A DNA stretch of 64,000 nucleotides, taken from NCBI RefSeq assembly GCF_000155615.1, contig NZ_DS989915.1:909398-973397 (forward strand), in the 5' to 3' direction. Position numbers and translations under genes: made by a program. Positions within the stretch are counted from its first letter, which is position 1. Every line of letters begins with the position of its first letter. Shown in pieces: positions 17,391 through 25,698 of this stretch. The notes under the pieces were generated by a model. It had not been told where the DNA came from, did not search any database, and saw nothing but the letters and a program-made list of their open reading frames with translations. Source of the stretch: Alcanivorax sp. DG881. Lineage in GTDB: Bacteria; Pseudomonadota; Gammaproteobacteria; Pseudomonadales; Alcanivoracaceae.

Positions 17391-17641
17391 CAAGGTTGGA
17401 CAAAGAGCCAAAAACGTCACGGATCAGGCCGGAAAAGCGTTTTTGGACCGACGAACGCCAACGTGAAGAGAAAAAACAGGACGGAACAGGGTGAAAAAGA
17501 GAGAGGGGAAGAGAGCAACAGGCCCGCCGGCCAGGCGTTAACAGCAGAAGCGTTACCGAGGGTAACCCGTAAAGGGTTCTGCACTTTTACCTTCCAGCAC
17601 ATACCCTGCTGTGCCGTATTCGGTGTCTTGCGATGAGACCG
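17391..17641. other. Non-coding region with a coding-like remnant beyond merC
   Basis: I see no intact gene. On the minus strand a third frame between 17703 and a TAA at 17553 stays open for about 49 codons (DLAVDAMWLEGT, GTAGYVLEGK) and looks protein-like, but it has no start of its own and overlaps the end of the shortened merC frame. It may be the tail of another gene fused to merC by a deletion. Bases 17400-17550 hold nothing I can identify. Confidence 0.35.
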
Positions 17642-17887
17642 TCAAGGTGCCTTCCAGCCACATGGCATCCACCGCCAGATCCAGCGATGTCGGCGGTACC
17701 CCATGCCGATAGCAAGCAGGCTGACCGGCACGATGATGGCGAGCATAACCAGATGAAAGACTTCCTCGACACGGCCAAAAACGGATAACAGGCCGATGGC
17801 AAAGAGCCCCGCCAGGCTGGCGACACAGTGAATCATGCAGAGACTGGACAGGCCGATGGCCATCGCGTCCAGGCGAAAACGTTGCAT
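17642..17887 (-). CDS. Truncated MerC-family membrane protein
   Basis: The product is 81 aa, starting at ATG 17887 behind GGGAGACGG. It contains the MerC landmark SLCMIHCVASLAG (about residues 15-27), whose paired cysteines bind metal, and two hydrophobic helices (about 10-32 and 40-62). MerC proteins normally run to about 130-140 aa with four helices. Here the sequence turns into RRHRWIWRWMPCGWKAP and stops, so it is probably truncated or frameshifted. It lies 28 bp after zur and is the last member of the zinc operon. A zinc-transport role is inferred from context. Confidence 0.65.
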   Translation of the reverse strand: MQRFRLDAMAIGLSSLCMIHCVASLAGLFAIGLLSVFGRVEEVFHLVMLAIIVPVSLLAIGMGYRRHRWIWRWMPCGWKAP

Positions 17888-17915
17888 TGCCGTCTCCCGA
17901 AAAACGATTGTTTGT

Positions 17916-18380
17916 TTACGACGCCGCGCAATCCACGCAACGACCATGCACTTCCAGCAGGGGTTCGCGCTGAATGACAAAACCCACTTCGTCCAGGGTC
18001 TGCTGTAATGCGTCCACCGCTGACCCCGCCATGGGAGTTTCCTGAACGCCGCCGCACTGATCACACAAAAGGAACACCGTTCCCCTGTGCCCATGCTGGC
18101 AAGTGATGTGATCACAGGCCAGATACTGGTTGGTGGAGCTAAGCCGATGGGCCAGGCCTTGCTGAACCAGAAAATCCAGCGCTCGATACATAGTAGGCGG
18201 CTGCGCATTGCTCTGGTAACGAGCCTTGAACTGATCCAGCAGCTGATAGGCCGTTTGCGGACCACCCTGCTCCAGCATCAACGACATGACCTGCTTGCGC
18301 TGGGGCGTCATCCGCACGCCCTGCTTGAGGCATTGCTGTTCAGCGCTGTTAAGAATCTGCTCGGTACGACTCACTGCCAT
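17916..18380 (-). CDS. zur: Zinc uptake regulator Zur (Fur family)
   Basis: The product is 154 aa. The winged-helix domain spans about residues 15-85 (TPQRKQVMSLMLE, PPTMYRALDFL). The C-terminal metal and dimerisation domain has HITCQHGHRG and two CxxC pairs, CDQC (about 105) and CVDC (about 149), the structural zinc site of the family. With zinc it would repress from the palindrome at 20675. Its neighbours (COG0523 GTPase and zinc-finger-less DksA) are typical Zur-regulon genes, which favours Zur over Fur. It is 9 bp downstream of the DUF1826 gene. Confidence 0.88.
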   Translation of the reverse strand: MAVSRTEQILNSAEQQCLKQGVRMTPQRKQVMSLMLEQGGPQTAYQLLDQFKARYQSNAQPPTMYRALDFLVQQGLAHRLSSTNQYLACDHITCQHGHRGTVFLLCDQCGGVQETPMAGSAVDALQQTLDEVGFVIQREPLLEVHGRCVDCAAS

Positions 18381-18389
18381 GTTTTCAGC

Positions 18390-19010
18390 CTAGATATCCA
18401 GAGTGACCAACAAGCGTTGCTGGCCGGGAGACATGGGCGGGGACCGATGGACCACGCCCGCTCCCGGATTATCCCGCCATGTCTCTCCTTTGAACAGGGC
18501 CACCTGCCCAGCCTCCAGCTGCTCCACGTGTTGTTGCTGGTAAAGCGCACTCTGATCACAGCCGGGCACTAAAAGCTGGTCCGACACCCGTGGGGAGGGC
18601 AACCACTGGCTGCCCGCCCCGCCATAGGTGCACAGCATGCGAACCGGGATCCGGTCCACGTGGAAGCGTGGGCACATCGGTTTGCGCAACGCGGTCACTC
18701 GCAGACCGACTCCGTCAACCCCGAACAGACAGGCAACCATATCGGCTAACAAGAACAGGTCCTCTCTCAAGGGAGCATAGGTTTCGTGCGGCAGGGACCG
18801 CAGCAGGGTCGCTTCCAGCTGAGCGATGTCCAACCAGCTTTTCACTGCCAGCCGTTGCTCGCAGGCCAGGGCCACCACATCCTGCCCCACCGGGCTGGGC
18901 CGATTCCACACGGCCACTTGCACATCATCCTCGAAGATATCCGCGAGTACCGTCACCTCCGGTGCGCCTTGCCAGCCTGGAGGCGTGACGGTGACCGTTT
19001 GAGCTTGCAT
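18390..19010 (-). CDS. DUF1826 protein of the zinc-starvation operon
   Basis: The product is 206 aa. The ATG at 19010 overlaps the stop of the GTPase gene in TGATG; the longer open frame to 19190 runs back into that gene and is rejected. Residues such as CPRFHVDRIPVRMLCTY (about 125-141) and GVVHRSPP near the C-terminus carry His, Asp and Cys that could bind metal and recall 2-oxoglutarate-oxygenase-like folds, but this is only a visual impression. DUF1826 genes commonly sit beside COG0523 GTPase and zur genes. The biochemical function is unknown. Confidence 0.8.
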   Translation of the reverse strand: MQAQTVTVTPPGWQGAPEVTVLADIFEDDVQVAVWNRPSPVGQDVVALACEQRLAVKSWLDIAQLEATLLRSLPHETYAPLREDLFLLADMVACLFGVDGVGLRVTALRKPMCPRFHVDRIPVRMLCTYGGAGSQWLPSPRVSDQLLVPGCDQSALYQQQHVEQLEAGQVALFKGETWRDNPGAGVVHRSPPMSPGQQRLLVTLDI

Positions 19011-20233
19011 CACCCTGCCACCTCCCATTGCGGGAAGGGATCGTCCAGCTGCTCCCACAGCGCCTTGCCCTGAAGCATTTCCGCTTCCGTCAACAAGCAG
19101 GCATCCAGTGCCTTGCGGGTTTCGTCTGGCTGCAGGTTGTGGCCGATAAACACCAGTTCCTGGCGCATGTCGCCGAAAGGTTCCTGCCACTTCTCCATGA
19201 TCAGCGCGCGGTATTCTTCGTCACTGGGCCAGTGTTGCTCCGGCACGGTTTTCCAGAACATGCCGGCCGGGCCATGGTGAACAATGTCACCGGCCTGGCT
19301 CCAGCTACCCGCAAAGTGTGGCCGGCTGGCCAGCCAGAAAAAGCCCTTGGAGCGCAGCAAGGTTCCCAACGGCCAGGGCTGCTGCAGGAAGTCCCAGAAT
19401 CGCTGCGGATGGAACGGCCGACGCGCTTCATAGGTGAAACTGCTAATCCCGTATTCCTCGGTTTCAGGCAAATGCTCGCCACGCATTTCCTTTAACCACC
19501 CCGGCGCCTGCTGGGCTTTTTCAAAGTCAAACCGTCCTGTATTGAGCACCGCTTCCAGCGGCACCATGCCGTGGCGAATGGGCAAAATCCGGGCATCCGG
19601 GTTCAACAACCGCAAGGTTGCCTGCAACACCTCCAGTTCCTTTTCTGTGACCAAATCCGTCTTGCTGATCAACAGCACGTCACAGAATTCCACTTGCTCC
19701 ACCAACAGGTCCACCACATTACGATGATCTTCATCACCAAGGTTTTCCTGCTCCTGCTGAAGCGTGCGGGCACTACGATAATCCCGCAGGAAGTTAACCG
19801 CATCGACCACCGTAACCATGGTGTCCAACCGGGCCACGGAGGACAGCCCTTCCCCGTTTTCATCTTCAAACGTAAAGGTTTCTGCCACGGGCAAGGGTTC
19901 TGAAATTCCGGTGGACTCAATCACCAGATAGTCGAAAGAGCCTTCCCTAGCCAGGCGGTTCACTTCCACTAACAGGTCCTCTCGCAATGTGCAGCAGATG
20001 CAGCCATTGCTCATTTCCACCAGTTTCTCTTCCGAGCGGTTCAGTGACACGTTCTGGTTAACCAGTGCCGCATCAATGTTAATTTCGCTCATGTCGTTGA
20101 CGATGACGGCAACGCGCAGGCCACTTCGATTGTTGAGAATATGATTGAGGACAGTGGTTTTTCCCGCGCCGAGAAACCCTGACAACACGGTAACGGGAAG
20201 CTGGCGAATGGGGCTGGGTTGCTGGCTTGTCAT
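19010..20233 (-). CDS. COG0523 (CobW/ZigA-type) zinc metallochaperone GTPase
   Basis: The product is 407 aa. I place the start at ATG 20233, 4 bp after the dksA-like stop; the open frame extends to a TTG at 20281 inside that gene. Walker [10 protein letters not shown] lies near residue 18. The metal-binding CICC in [11 protein letters not shown] (about 75-82) and a CobW C-terminal domain from about 265 ([13 protein letters not shown]) are clear. Family members load zinc onto client enzymes when zinc is scarce, using GTP. Its place in a Zur operon with a zinc-free DksA supports that role. Confidence 0.9.
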   Translation of the reverse strand: MTSQQPSPIRQLPVTVLSGFLGAGKTTVLNHILNNRSGLRVAVIVNDMSEINIDAALVNQNVSLNRSEEKLVEMSNGCICCTLREDLLVEVNRLAREGSFDYLVIESTGISEPLPVAETFTFEDENGEGLSSVARLDTMVTVVDAVNFLRDYRSARTLQQEQENLGDEDHRNVVDLLVEQVEFCDVLLISKTDLVTEKELEVLQATLRLLNPDARILPIRHGMVPLEAVLNTGRFDFEKAQQAPGWLKEMRGEHLPETEEYGISSFTYEARRPFHPQRFWDFLQQPWPLGTLLRSKGFFWLASRPHFAGSWSQAGDIVHHGPAGMFWKTVPEQHWPSDEEYRALIMEKWQEPFGDMRQELVFIGHNLQPDETRKALDACLLTEAEMLQGKALWEQLDDPFPQWEVAG

Positions 20234-20237
20234 GTCT

Positions 20238-20660
20238 CTATCCAATTCGTTGATGGGCATAATGTCGTTCATTCTGCTCAAGGCGAGCCTTCACCTCGGC
20301 GCAGTATTCCGTAGTAGGACGGGCCAGCAGCCGCGGCAGACCAATGGGTTCACCACTGATTTTGCAGTAACCGTAATCCCCGTTTTCCAGCCGCCTCAGG
20401 GCGCCACGAACTTTCCCCAGCAAGGCTTCTTGGCGCGCCATAAAGCGTAGCTGATGGCGGCAGGTCTCCTCCTCTACAGCGGCGTCCAATGGGTCAGCCT
20501 GGGCCGGTGTCTGCAGATTATTTCTGGCACTGCCGATGTGCTGTTCGCAATCGTGAGCCAGGGCAGCAAGACGTTTGCGGAAAAACTGCCGCTGGCTGGC
20601 GTTCATGTATTGCGACGCCTTCATAGTCAGCAGCGCCTTCTCACTGATGGTGCGAGGCAT
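20238..20660 (-). CDS. dksA2: DksA-type transcription factor lacking the zinc finger (DksA2-like)
   Basis: The product is 140 aa, the usual DksA length. The coiled-coil region is at about 30-95, and the globular end reads [20 protein letters not shown] then EYCAEV. In classical DksA four cysteines (two CxxC) hold zinc; here the second of each pair is Ser and Val, leaving two. This matches DksA2 of Pseudomonas, which works without zinc (family knowledge). It would bind RNA polymerase with ppGpp and replace DksA under zinc starvation. It is first in the operon, directly under the Zur-type palindrome. Confidence 0.9.
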   Translation of the reverse strand: MPRTISEKALLTMKASQYMNASQRQFFRKRLAALAHDCEQHIGSARNNLQTPAQADPLDAAVEEETCRHQLRFMARQEALLGKVRGALRRLENGDYGYCKISGEPIGLPRLLARPTTEYCAEVKARLEQNERHYAHQRIG

Positions 20661-20674
20661 GATGCTCTCCTTTT

Positions 20675-20698
20675 TATGTAATGTTATAACATTACATA
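20675..20698. promoter_or_regulatory. Perfect Zur-box palindrome between divergent promoters
   Basis: The 24-bp sequence is a perfect palindrome whose left half is TATGTAATGTTA. It resembles the gammaproteobacterial Zur consensus built around TGTTATAACA. It is 15 bp upstream of the dksA2-like start and 31 bp upstream of the divergent small gene at 20729, so one bound repressor could shut both promoters. Confidence 0.85.
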
Positions 20699-20728
20699 CC
20701 CGATCAACAACCTTCTCGGAGAAGAACC

Positions 20729-20968
20729 ATGAGCTTTCCCCTGCCTGACTCCTATACCGAGTGGCGACATTGCATTACCGAAATATGCGGGATCCCGCTT
20801 GGTGAGAGCTTTATCCGCGAAAGACTGGCCGCCCTGGACGACGACAACAACCACATGACCCGCAAGTTCATCGAGCTTTACGGCAGGAAACACTGGAAAC
20901 AGACAAAAGACTGGTTTACCCGGGCACTGAATGACCAAGGAGAAAAGAATGATTCGCAGAAACCCTAA
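20729..20968 (+). CDS. Small Zur-regulated protein of unknown function
   Basis: The product is 79 aa and soluble, with the composition of a compact helical protein: SYTEWRHCITEICG, SFIRERLAALDDD and a basic/aromatic RKHWKQTKDWF. ATG 20729 is behind GGAGAAG. Two cysteines and several histidines might bind metal, but no known motif is present. It is divergent from the dksA2-GTPase operon across one Zur-type palindrome and overlaps the following carbonic anhydrase remnant by 20 bp. I do not recognise the family. Confidence 0.7.
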   Translation: MSFPLPDSYTEWRHCITEICGIPLGESFIRERLAALDDDNNHMTRKFIELYGRKHWKQTKDWFTRALNDQGEKNDSQKP

Positions 20969-21203
20969 TGATGACCTGCCGGCCATTCATTCGGACGCCT
21001 TCGTCGACTCTACCGCCATCATTTGCGGCAACCATCATTGGCGGACAGATTGTCATGGCCGAGGAGGAAGCCATCCGAGTACCCAGCGGAAAACCGATCG
21101 ACTTTCTATCACGCACCCAGCCTGCGGAACCGGATGGTGTTTGACGCAAAAGGGGCACTCACAGAGATTCAGCCCACCAGAAACTCATCAAAATGGCGAA
21201 TAA
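20949..21203 (+). pseudogene. Gamma-carbonic anhydrase gene remnant
   Basis: ATG 20949 sits behind a perfect AGGAG. The first 28 residues (MIRRNPNDDLPAIHSD, then AFVDSTAIICGN) match the N-terminus of the gamma-carbonic anhydrase found in Pseudomonas zinc regulons (remembered, not searched). After GN the left-handed-helix repeats never appear: this frame runs into unrelated low-quality sequence and ends at 84 aa, against about 180 aa in the family. A +1 frame remains open to 21144 (IGGQIVMAEEEAIRVPSGKP). The 3' part overlaps the end of the convergent HAD gene. Probably a deletion product with intact translation signals. Confidence 0.6.
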
Positions 21204-21762
21204 CCCGGTCGGCAAGATGGCCATGGGCATTGAGGCCATCCGTGTCGAGATAAACACCGACCATGCCCGCATTGCGGGCTGCCAGCAGGTCATATTTAAA
21301 ATCCCCCACGTAGGCAATGCTTGCAGGGGCCATACCCCATTCCCGGGCAATCGCGAGCAAGCCATCCGGAGCGGGTTTTGGCGGGGCATCTTCCCGTGCC
21401 AGCACTCGCTGCACAGGAATATTCAGCCGGGTGACTGTGAGCTCGGCAATGACTCGGGCATTACGGGTAAGAATAGCCGTGGGAATCCCCATCACCGACA
21501 GCCTTTCAAGGCAGGATTGTGCGCCCGGTATCCAAGTGGCCCGCTCCGCCCCGGCACGCTCATATTCCAGTACCACGGCGTGGGCCGCTGCCTGTTCATT
21601 GGCTGGCAAGGTGTCGATAAATTCCAGCACCCCCACATCCGGTGGGCAATTCAGGTGCGCACGGATGGCCGCAAAATCCAGGCGGGAATCCACCAGGGTG
21701 CCATCCAGGTCGAAAATGATGCCGTCGAAGCCCGGCAGGTTATCGGTCGTTGGCATGCTCAC
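21169..21762 (-). CDS. HAD-superfamily phosphatase (phosphoglycolate phosphatase-like)
   Basis: The product is 197 aa, starting with GTG at 21762 or ATG at 21756; neither has a strong ribosome site. The four HAD motifs are visible: FDLDGTLVDS (about 18-27, nucleophile Asp), ILTRN (about 96), the Lys in PPKPAPDGLL (about 128) and YVGDFKYDL (about 150). A short cap domain lies between motifs I and II. It would dephosphorylate a small metabolite such as phosphoglycolate or a sugar phosphate. It converges with, and overlaps, the carbonic anhydrase remnant. Confidence 0.85.
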   Translation of the reverse strand: MSMPTTDNLPGFDGIIFDLDGTLVDSRLDFAAIRAHLNCPPDVGVLEFIDTLPANEQAAAHAVVLEYERAGAERATWIPGAQSCLERLSVMGIPTAILTRNARVIAELTVTRLNIPVQRVLAREDAPPKPAPDGLLAIAREWGMAPASIAYVGDFKYDLLAARNAGMVGVYLDTDGLNAHGHLADRVIRHFDEFLVG

Positions 21763-21799
21763 CCCGTCACCCCAACCGCCAGCAGCAACAACGAAGCGA

Positions 21800-22798
21800 T
21801 TAACGGCACGGCCAGTCCTCCGTCAGCGACTCACCGCCTGTGGCCATCGCGGTGAGTTGCATGTCACTGTCGAAGATAAACCGCAGGCCCTTCTCACCGG
21901 GATCTTGCCAGTACACCGCCTTTACCGGCAATGAGCCGGGGCCTGCTTCCAGGGTTTCGTCCAGCTCCCCCTGATACATTTCATATAAAGCCGGTGATTC
22001 GCCCAGCGCCACACCGGTATCAGTGCGAATGTTTGACGGGGGGTTAACGTCCAGCCGGGCAATGCGACTGTTTCTGAACTGAGCAGACAGCCCGGCTGGC
22101 CACAGATCGCTGCGCACACGGCCACAGGCACTTTGTCCCGATACAATATCCAACGGCACCTTGGTGGTCGCCTGCACACTGGAGAGGGTGTCGCCGATAC
22201 AAACGTCGCCATAGCAGCCCGGAGACAACCGATGCAGCGGATCTTCACTGTCCAGCGTCAGAGTCACCGTCAGCGCCACGGCCTCGGAATCTGCCCCGCG
22301 TTCGGGGTCGCCAATTCGGGCGCGGTAGTGGCTGGCCAGGTCCGGCGCCACATCTGAACCCGCTGCCGGATAGGAAAAGCCCCCGCGAAAGGTGACGCAG
22401 AGCGTATTGGCATCAGCATGCTGCTCCGCCAACAACGCCCGGGACGCAGGGGTTGTACCGACACACAGTACCGGCTCCACCGACCGCCCCCAGGTATCCG
22501 GATAGCCTCGGTCGTCACAATAATCATGGGAAAAATCGAGCATGCAGCGGTGAGGAACGCTTTTGTGGGTAAACACGGCAAGATCAATCGTATTCCCTGC
22601 CTGCATCAACAGGGCTTCACTCACGTCTTCCCCCATGTGAACAAAATGGTCCATCTCCCAGCCGACATCCGTGCGCAAATCCAGACGCAAATCGGCAGGT
22701 GGAGTGGAGGCAATCAACGGATTCGCTGACACCATCATCCCCAGCCCCACCAGTAATCCCCACTGGCACCGTCGCGCCTGTTGCGTCCATCGCTTCAT
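21800..22798 (-). CDS. Exported protein of unknown function
   Basis: The product is 332 aa. The open frame starts at 22933, but ATG 22798 follows GGGGGAAA and begins a clean signal peptide (basic MKRWTQQARR, hydrophobic core to about residue 31, IASTPP). The mature part is beta-rich with several cysteines (HRCMLDFSHDYCDD, SPGCYGDVCIGD) that may form disulfides, suiting a periplasmic or secreted protein. No catalytic motif is recognised. It lies 37 bp upstream of the HAD gene on the same strand and could be co-transcribed with it. Confidence 0.65.
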   Translation of the reverse strand: MKRWTQQARRCQWGLLVGLGMMVSANPLIASTPPADLRLDLRTDVGWEMDHFVHMGEDVSEALLMQAGNTIDLAVFTHKSVPHRCMLDFSHDYCDDRGYPDTWGRSVEPVLCVGTTPASRALLAEQHADANTLCVTFRGGFSYPAAGSDVAPDLASHYRARIGDPERGADSEAVALTVTLTLDSEDPLHRLSPGCYGDVCIGDTLSSVQATTKVPLDIVSGQSACGRVRSDLWPAGLSAQFRNSRIARLDVNPPSNIRTDTGVALGESPALYEMYQGELDETLEAGPGSLPVKAVYWQDPGEKGLRFIFDSDMQLTAMATGGESLTEDWPCR

Positions 22799-22987
22799 GC
22801 TTTCCCCCGCTGCTCCGAATACCGGAAGCCCGCTCCCTGTCGTTGCCTCAAGGAAAGCAAATTCAGCCAGGCGACGCCAGCCCCTCCTGTCAGCCACAGG
22901 CCGGGGTAACGCAATGTGACCTCCCCCATACACACCGGCTCTATTCTGGGTAATACTGAAGGCACTTTTTTTCAGGGAGTGATGCTT

Positions 22988-23500
22988 ATGAAACGCCTAA
23001 CAAAAGTACTGGCTGGCGCTGCCATTCTCAGTGTGGCCCCGCTGGCCAACGCGGGCTTCTATGTTGGCGCAGGGATTTATAATTCCGGCACCGACGAAAA
23101 AATCGACAATGTCGAGTTTGATGATGACGACACCTCCGGCGGCCTGTTTCTGGGCTGGCGTCCCATCGAACTGGTGGGCGCGGAAGTGGGTTATTACGAC
23201 TTCGGTGAACTGGAAGCGGACAACGGCACCAAGATTGAAGGTGGCGCAGTCACCTTTGCCGGCCTGCTCAGCTTTGAACTCGGCCCCGTGGGCCTCTACG
23301 GCAAAGGCGGTGTGGCCAACACCGACTTCGACGTAAAGCACCCGTCCTTCAAGGATGATGAGTCCTCCACCGATGCCTTTGGCGGTGTGGGCGCCACCAT
23401 TGATTTGATGGACAAGCTGTATGTGTATGGCGAGTTCATGCACTTCGACAACGATGCCGGCATCGACATGTTCGGCGCCGGGCTGCGCTTTCAATTCTGA
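22988..23500 (+). CDS. Outer-membrane beta-barrel protein
   Basis: The product is 170 aa. ATG 22988 (or 22982, two codons earlier) follows AGGGAG. A signal peptide ends with ANA/GFYVGAG near residue 20. The rest shows alternating strands with aromatic girdles (GLFLGWRPIELVGAEVGYYDFG, AGLLSFELGPVGLYGKGG split over two hairpins) and ends in GLRFQF, the terminal Phe used by the BAM machinery. It resembles the OmpA-like or porin-family eight-stranded barrels. It is followed by a strong terminator. Confidence 0.8.
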   Translation: MKRLTKVLAGAAILSVAPLANAGFYVGAGIYNSGTDEKIDNVEFDDDDTSGGLFLGWRPIELVGAEVGYYDFGELEADNGTKIEGGAVTFAGLLSFELGPVGLYGKGGVANTDFDVKHPSFKDDESSTDAFGGVGATIDLMDKLYVYGEFMHFDNDAGIDMFGAGLRFQF

Positions 23501-23516
23501 TTCGAGCCCTGGTAAC

Positions 23517-23557
23517 AACAAACAAGCCACACGAATAACCGTGTGGCTTGTTTGTTT
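23517..23557 (+). terminator. Rho-independent terminator after the beta-barrel gene
   Basis: AACAAGCCACACG (23521-23533) pairs perfectly with CGTGTGGCTTGTT (23540-23552) around a 6-nt loop and runs into a T-rich tail. Confidence 0.88.
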
Positions 23558-23597
23558 TCCGTGGATGAAAGTGAAAACACGTTCAAGCCGTTTGATT

Positions 23598-23800
23598 GGC
23601 TTATCGCGAAGACATCGCACCTTGCCAAACGCCCAACGCCGGATGCCTGACGCAAAAAACACAGCCTGAAAGGCTGCGGCTATCCCGGCAGCTCTTTTGA
23701 AGAGTGCGCAGGGGAAATCCTGTAATCCGTTTACGAAAAGAGCATGGATGTCTGCTTTTCAATATTTGGATGCCAACGTCAACCGTCCAGCGGAACCGAC
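23598..23800. repeat. Dispersed inverted-repeat element, copy B
   Basis: The first 109 nt align with copy A at 6287-6392. The tail (23755-23790, TTTTCA, then GCCAACGTCAACCGTC) also matches the tail of A near 6477-6508. The middle differs. Like A, it fills the gap between converging genes, here the outer-membrane protein and the lipase foldase. It has no coding capacity. Confidence 0.6.
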
Positions 23801-23803
23801 GCG

Positions 23804-24823
23804 TTAACGGGCCTGAATTCTATCCAGCGCCTCAACCCGGTCTAATTCCTGGTCACTGAACATTTGCTGCTGCAAGCGCGCCAGTGCAGTCTCCTGATCC
23901 AGGTGCGATAACCCACTGTCGATAATCGCCTGCCGCTGCTCACGGTAGCTCTGATAACGTGCCCCCCATTGCGCACGCTGCTGATCCAGCGCTTCCAGAC
24001 GCGCGGCGCCATCCGCGCCAAACTGCTGCTCCCGTAACCGGCGAATGTCTGCCTCACTGGCCCCCTGCTCTCGCAACGCCTGGGTACGCGCCGCCAGCTG
24101 CGCCGGGCCGCGGGTTTCCGCCAGCATGCTCTGCATGGCAGCCGGCAACGATTGCGTCAACCCCTGGAGCTGTTGTTGTCGCTGGCTATCGCTGAGAGAA
24201 GGGTTATCGAGGATATCCTGACGGTCAGCCATATAACGGTCGTAAGCGATATCCATGCCGTAGAATGCCTCCGCCGCTTGCTGGCCCAGGTAAGCGACTT
24301 GCAGATCGTGACGCTGTTTGACCGCAGTGCGGATGCTGGCAGGCGAACCATCATGGGGAGGCAATGCCGCCATCGCCTGCCCCAGTGCCATGTATTGCTG
24401 GAAAAACTGCCAAGCCTCGTTCGCGGCCTCGGCCGGAAGAGACGCCTGCAGATAACTTGCCAGGCGCGCCTGACAATCTTCCAGAGGCTCTTCCCCTTGG
24501 GCGGACAGGAAATAATCGAACACCCGACGCAGGTCCGGCGTTACTACTAACTCACCGTCCGCTGTGGTTTGCAGCTGGCCATCGACCTCGGTGCCGCGCA
24601 GCGATGCCGGCATGGCAGCCAGTGTTTCCGCGTGGCTCAAAGCAGCCTGAAAGCTGTCGGCAGCAGGCGCTGCACCCGGGGTATTCGAGCCGGGAAACAA
24701 GGCAACGTTCTGCACGCCGCTACTGCTACCCGGGACCGTGGTAACCGGCGACCAGAATAACCCGGCAAACGCCACGGCCAATACAACCACAAGCAGGACA
24801 AGCGCCCACTGAATACGTGACAT
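23804..24823 (-). CDS. lifO: Lipase-specific foldase (Lif), membrane-anchored chaperone
   Basis: The product is 339 aa. An N-terminal membrane anchor (about residues 6-26) is followed by a low-complexity linker, then the Lif signature RRVFDYFLSAQGE (about 99-111) and a long alpha-helical body rich in Gln, Arg and Ala. Lif proteins hold the periplasmic domain around a family I.1/I.2 lipase and fold it before type II secretion. The matching lipase is encoded at 25821 on the opposite strand, with a TetR gene between. Usually lipase and foldase form one operon, so this split is unusual. Confidence 0.9.
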   Translation of the reverse strand: MSRIQWALVLLVVVLAVAFAGLFWSPVTTVPGSSSGVQNVALFPGSNTPGAAPAADSFQAALSHAETLAAMPASLRGTEVDGQLQTTADGELVVTPDLRRVFDYFLSAQGEEPLEDCQARLASYLQASLPAEAANEAWQFFQQYMALGQAMAALPPHDGSPASIRTAVKQRHDLQVAYLGQQAAEAFYGMDIAYDRYMADRQDILDNPSLSDSQRQQQLQGLTQSLPAAMQSMLAETRGPAQLAARTQALREQGASEADIRRLREQQFGADGAARLEALDQQRAQWGARYQSYREQRQAIIDSGLSHLDQETALARLQQQMFSDQELDRVEALDRIQAR

Positions 24824-24872
24824 GATGTTCTCCTTTTTATTTCATGCCGTGACAACGTCACTGATGGACAGC

Positions 24873-25544
24873 TTAGCCCTCCAGCGCCATAAGCCGACTA
24901 AAGAACGGAGAGGCCAGCATGGCCTCCCAATCTTCCCGCTGCCCAAGCATGCTCACACACAGACGGGCCATAACGGTGATATAGCGGGGCATGTCCGTGT
25001 GTTCTGCTTCCGCACAGAACTGATACCCCAGATGCTCGATGCCCTGCACCAGGGTTTTCAGCGCCAGACTATCCGGTGGCGTACGACCATGGGCCTTCAT
25101 GGCTTCGTGGAGAATCATGACAATGCGCTCGTTATGCGCATCGCGGTAACGCGATACCGGCGAAGACACATCATGCAACTCCCGAAAACGGGCAATCATC
25201 AATGGCCCCAATGAGCGCCCCCAGTTCAAATAGCCACTCAAGGCCATCGGCAGATAGTCATAAAAGGCTTTCTGGGGCTGGGCAAACACTTTCACAAACA
25301 AGCCTTCCACTTCTGCATTGCAGCTTTGCACAATCTCATCAATCACCTCGGGCGCAGAGGCGAAATACTTATAGAAGGTCGGCCGGGAAATGCCCGCTTC
25401 CTTGAGTATTCGTTGCACGGTGGTGCCATGCATGCCCTGTTCGCCATAGACCGTGCGCCCCGCCGCCAAAATCCGCGCACGTGTTGCCTCAGCCTTGCTG
25501 TTGCCCGCTACGCCCCCCCGACGCTGCGCCGCTCCCTCACTCAT
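24873..25544 (-). CDS. TetR-family repressor between foldase and lipase genes
   Basis: The product is 223 aa. ATG 25544 is preferred over the TTG six bases upstream. The N-terminal helix-turn-helix covers about residues 22-68 (ARILAAGRTVYGEQG, ISRPTFYKYF). The larger C-terminal ligand domain is of the acyl/aromatic-sensing type, but no ligand is evident. It lies 49 bp upstream of the foldase gene on the same strand, so the two may share a transcript. A palindrome TTAACACCAGTGTTA lies 16 bp before its start and a near-identical one before the lipase gene, which suggests self-control and lipase control. Confidence 0.85.
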   Translation of the reverse strand: MSEGAAQRRGGVAGNSKAEATRARILAAGRTVYGEQGMHGTTVQRILKEAGISRPTFYKYFASAPEVIDEIVQSCNAEVEGLFVKVFAQPQKAFYDYLPMALSGYLNWGRSLGPLMIARFRELHDVSSPVSRYRDAHNERIVMILHEAMKAHGRTPPDSLALKTLVQGIEHLGYQFCAEAEHTDMPRYITVMARLCVSMLGQREDWEAMLASPFFSRLMALEG

Positions 25545-25559
25545 CACCAATCGCCTTTA

Positions 25560-25574
25560 TTAACACCAGTGTTA
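25560..25574. promoter_or_regulatory. TetR-type operator at the regulator's own start
   Basis: TTAACA-CCA-GTGTTA is an inverted repeat 16 bp upstream of the TetR start. It matches the site at 25699 in every position outside the 3-bp centre. A half-site, TTAACACC, lies at 25661. Confidence 0.6.
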
Positions 25575-25698
25575 CTTTACAGACATTTCGCCACATAACC
25601 ATAAGCTCACTACAAACCGCTGTTTTCAATGAAAATAACCGGAAAAAATACCGTACACAGTTAACACCGGGAAAACATTTCCTTATAACATATTAATA

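Noticed and set aside
17417..17602. 61-codon frame between livH and merC
   Set aside because: No ribosome site and an implausible composition. I treat the area as non-coding apart from the merC-associated remnant.
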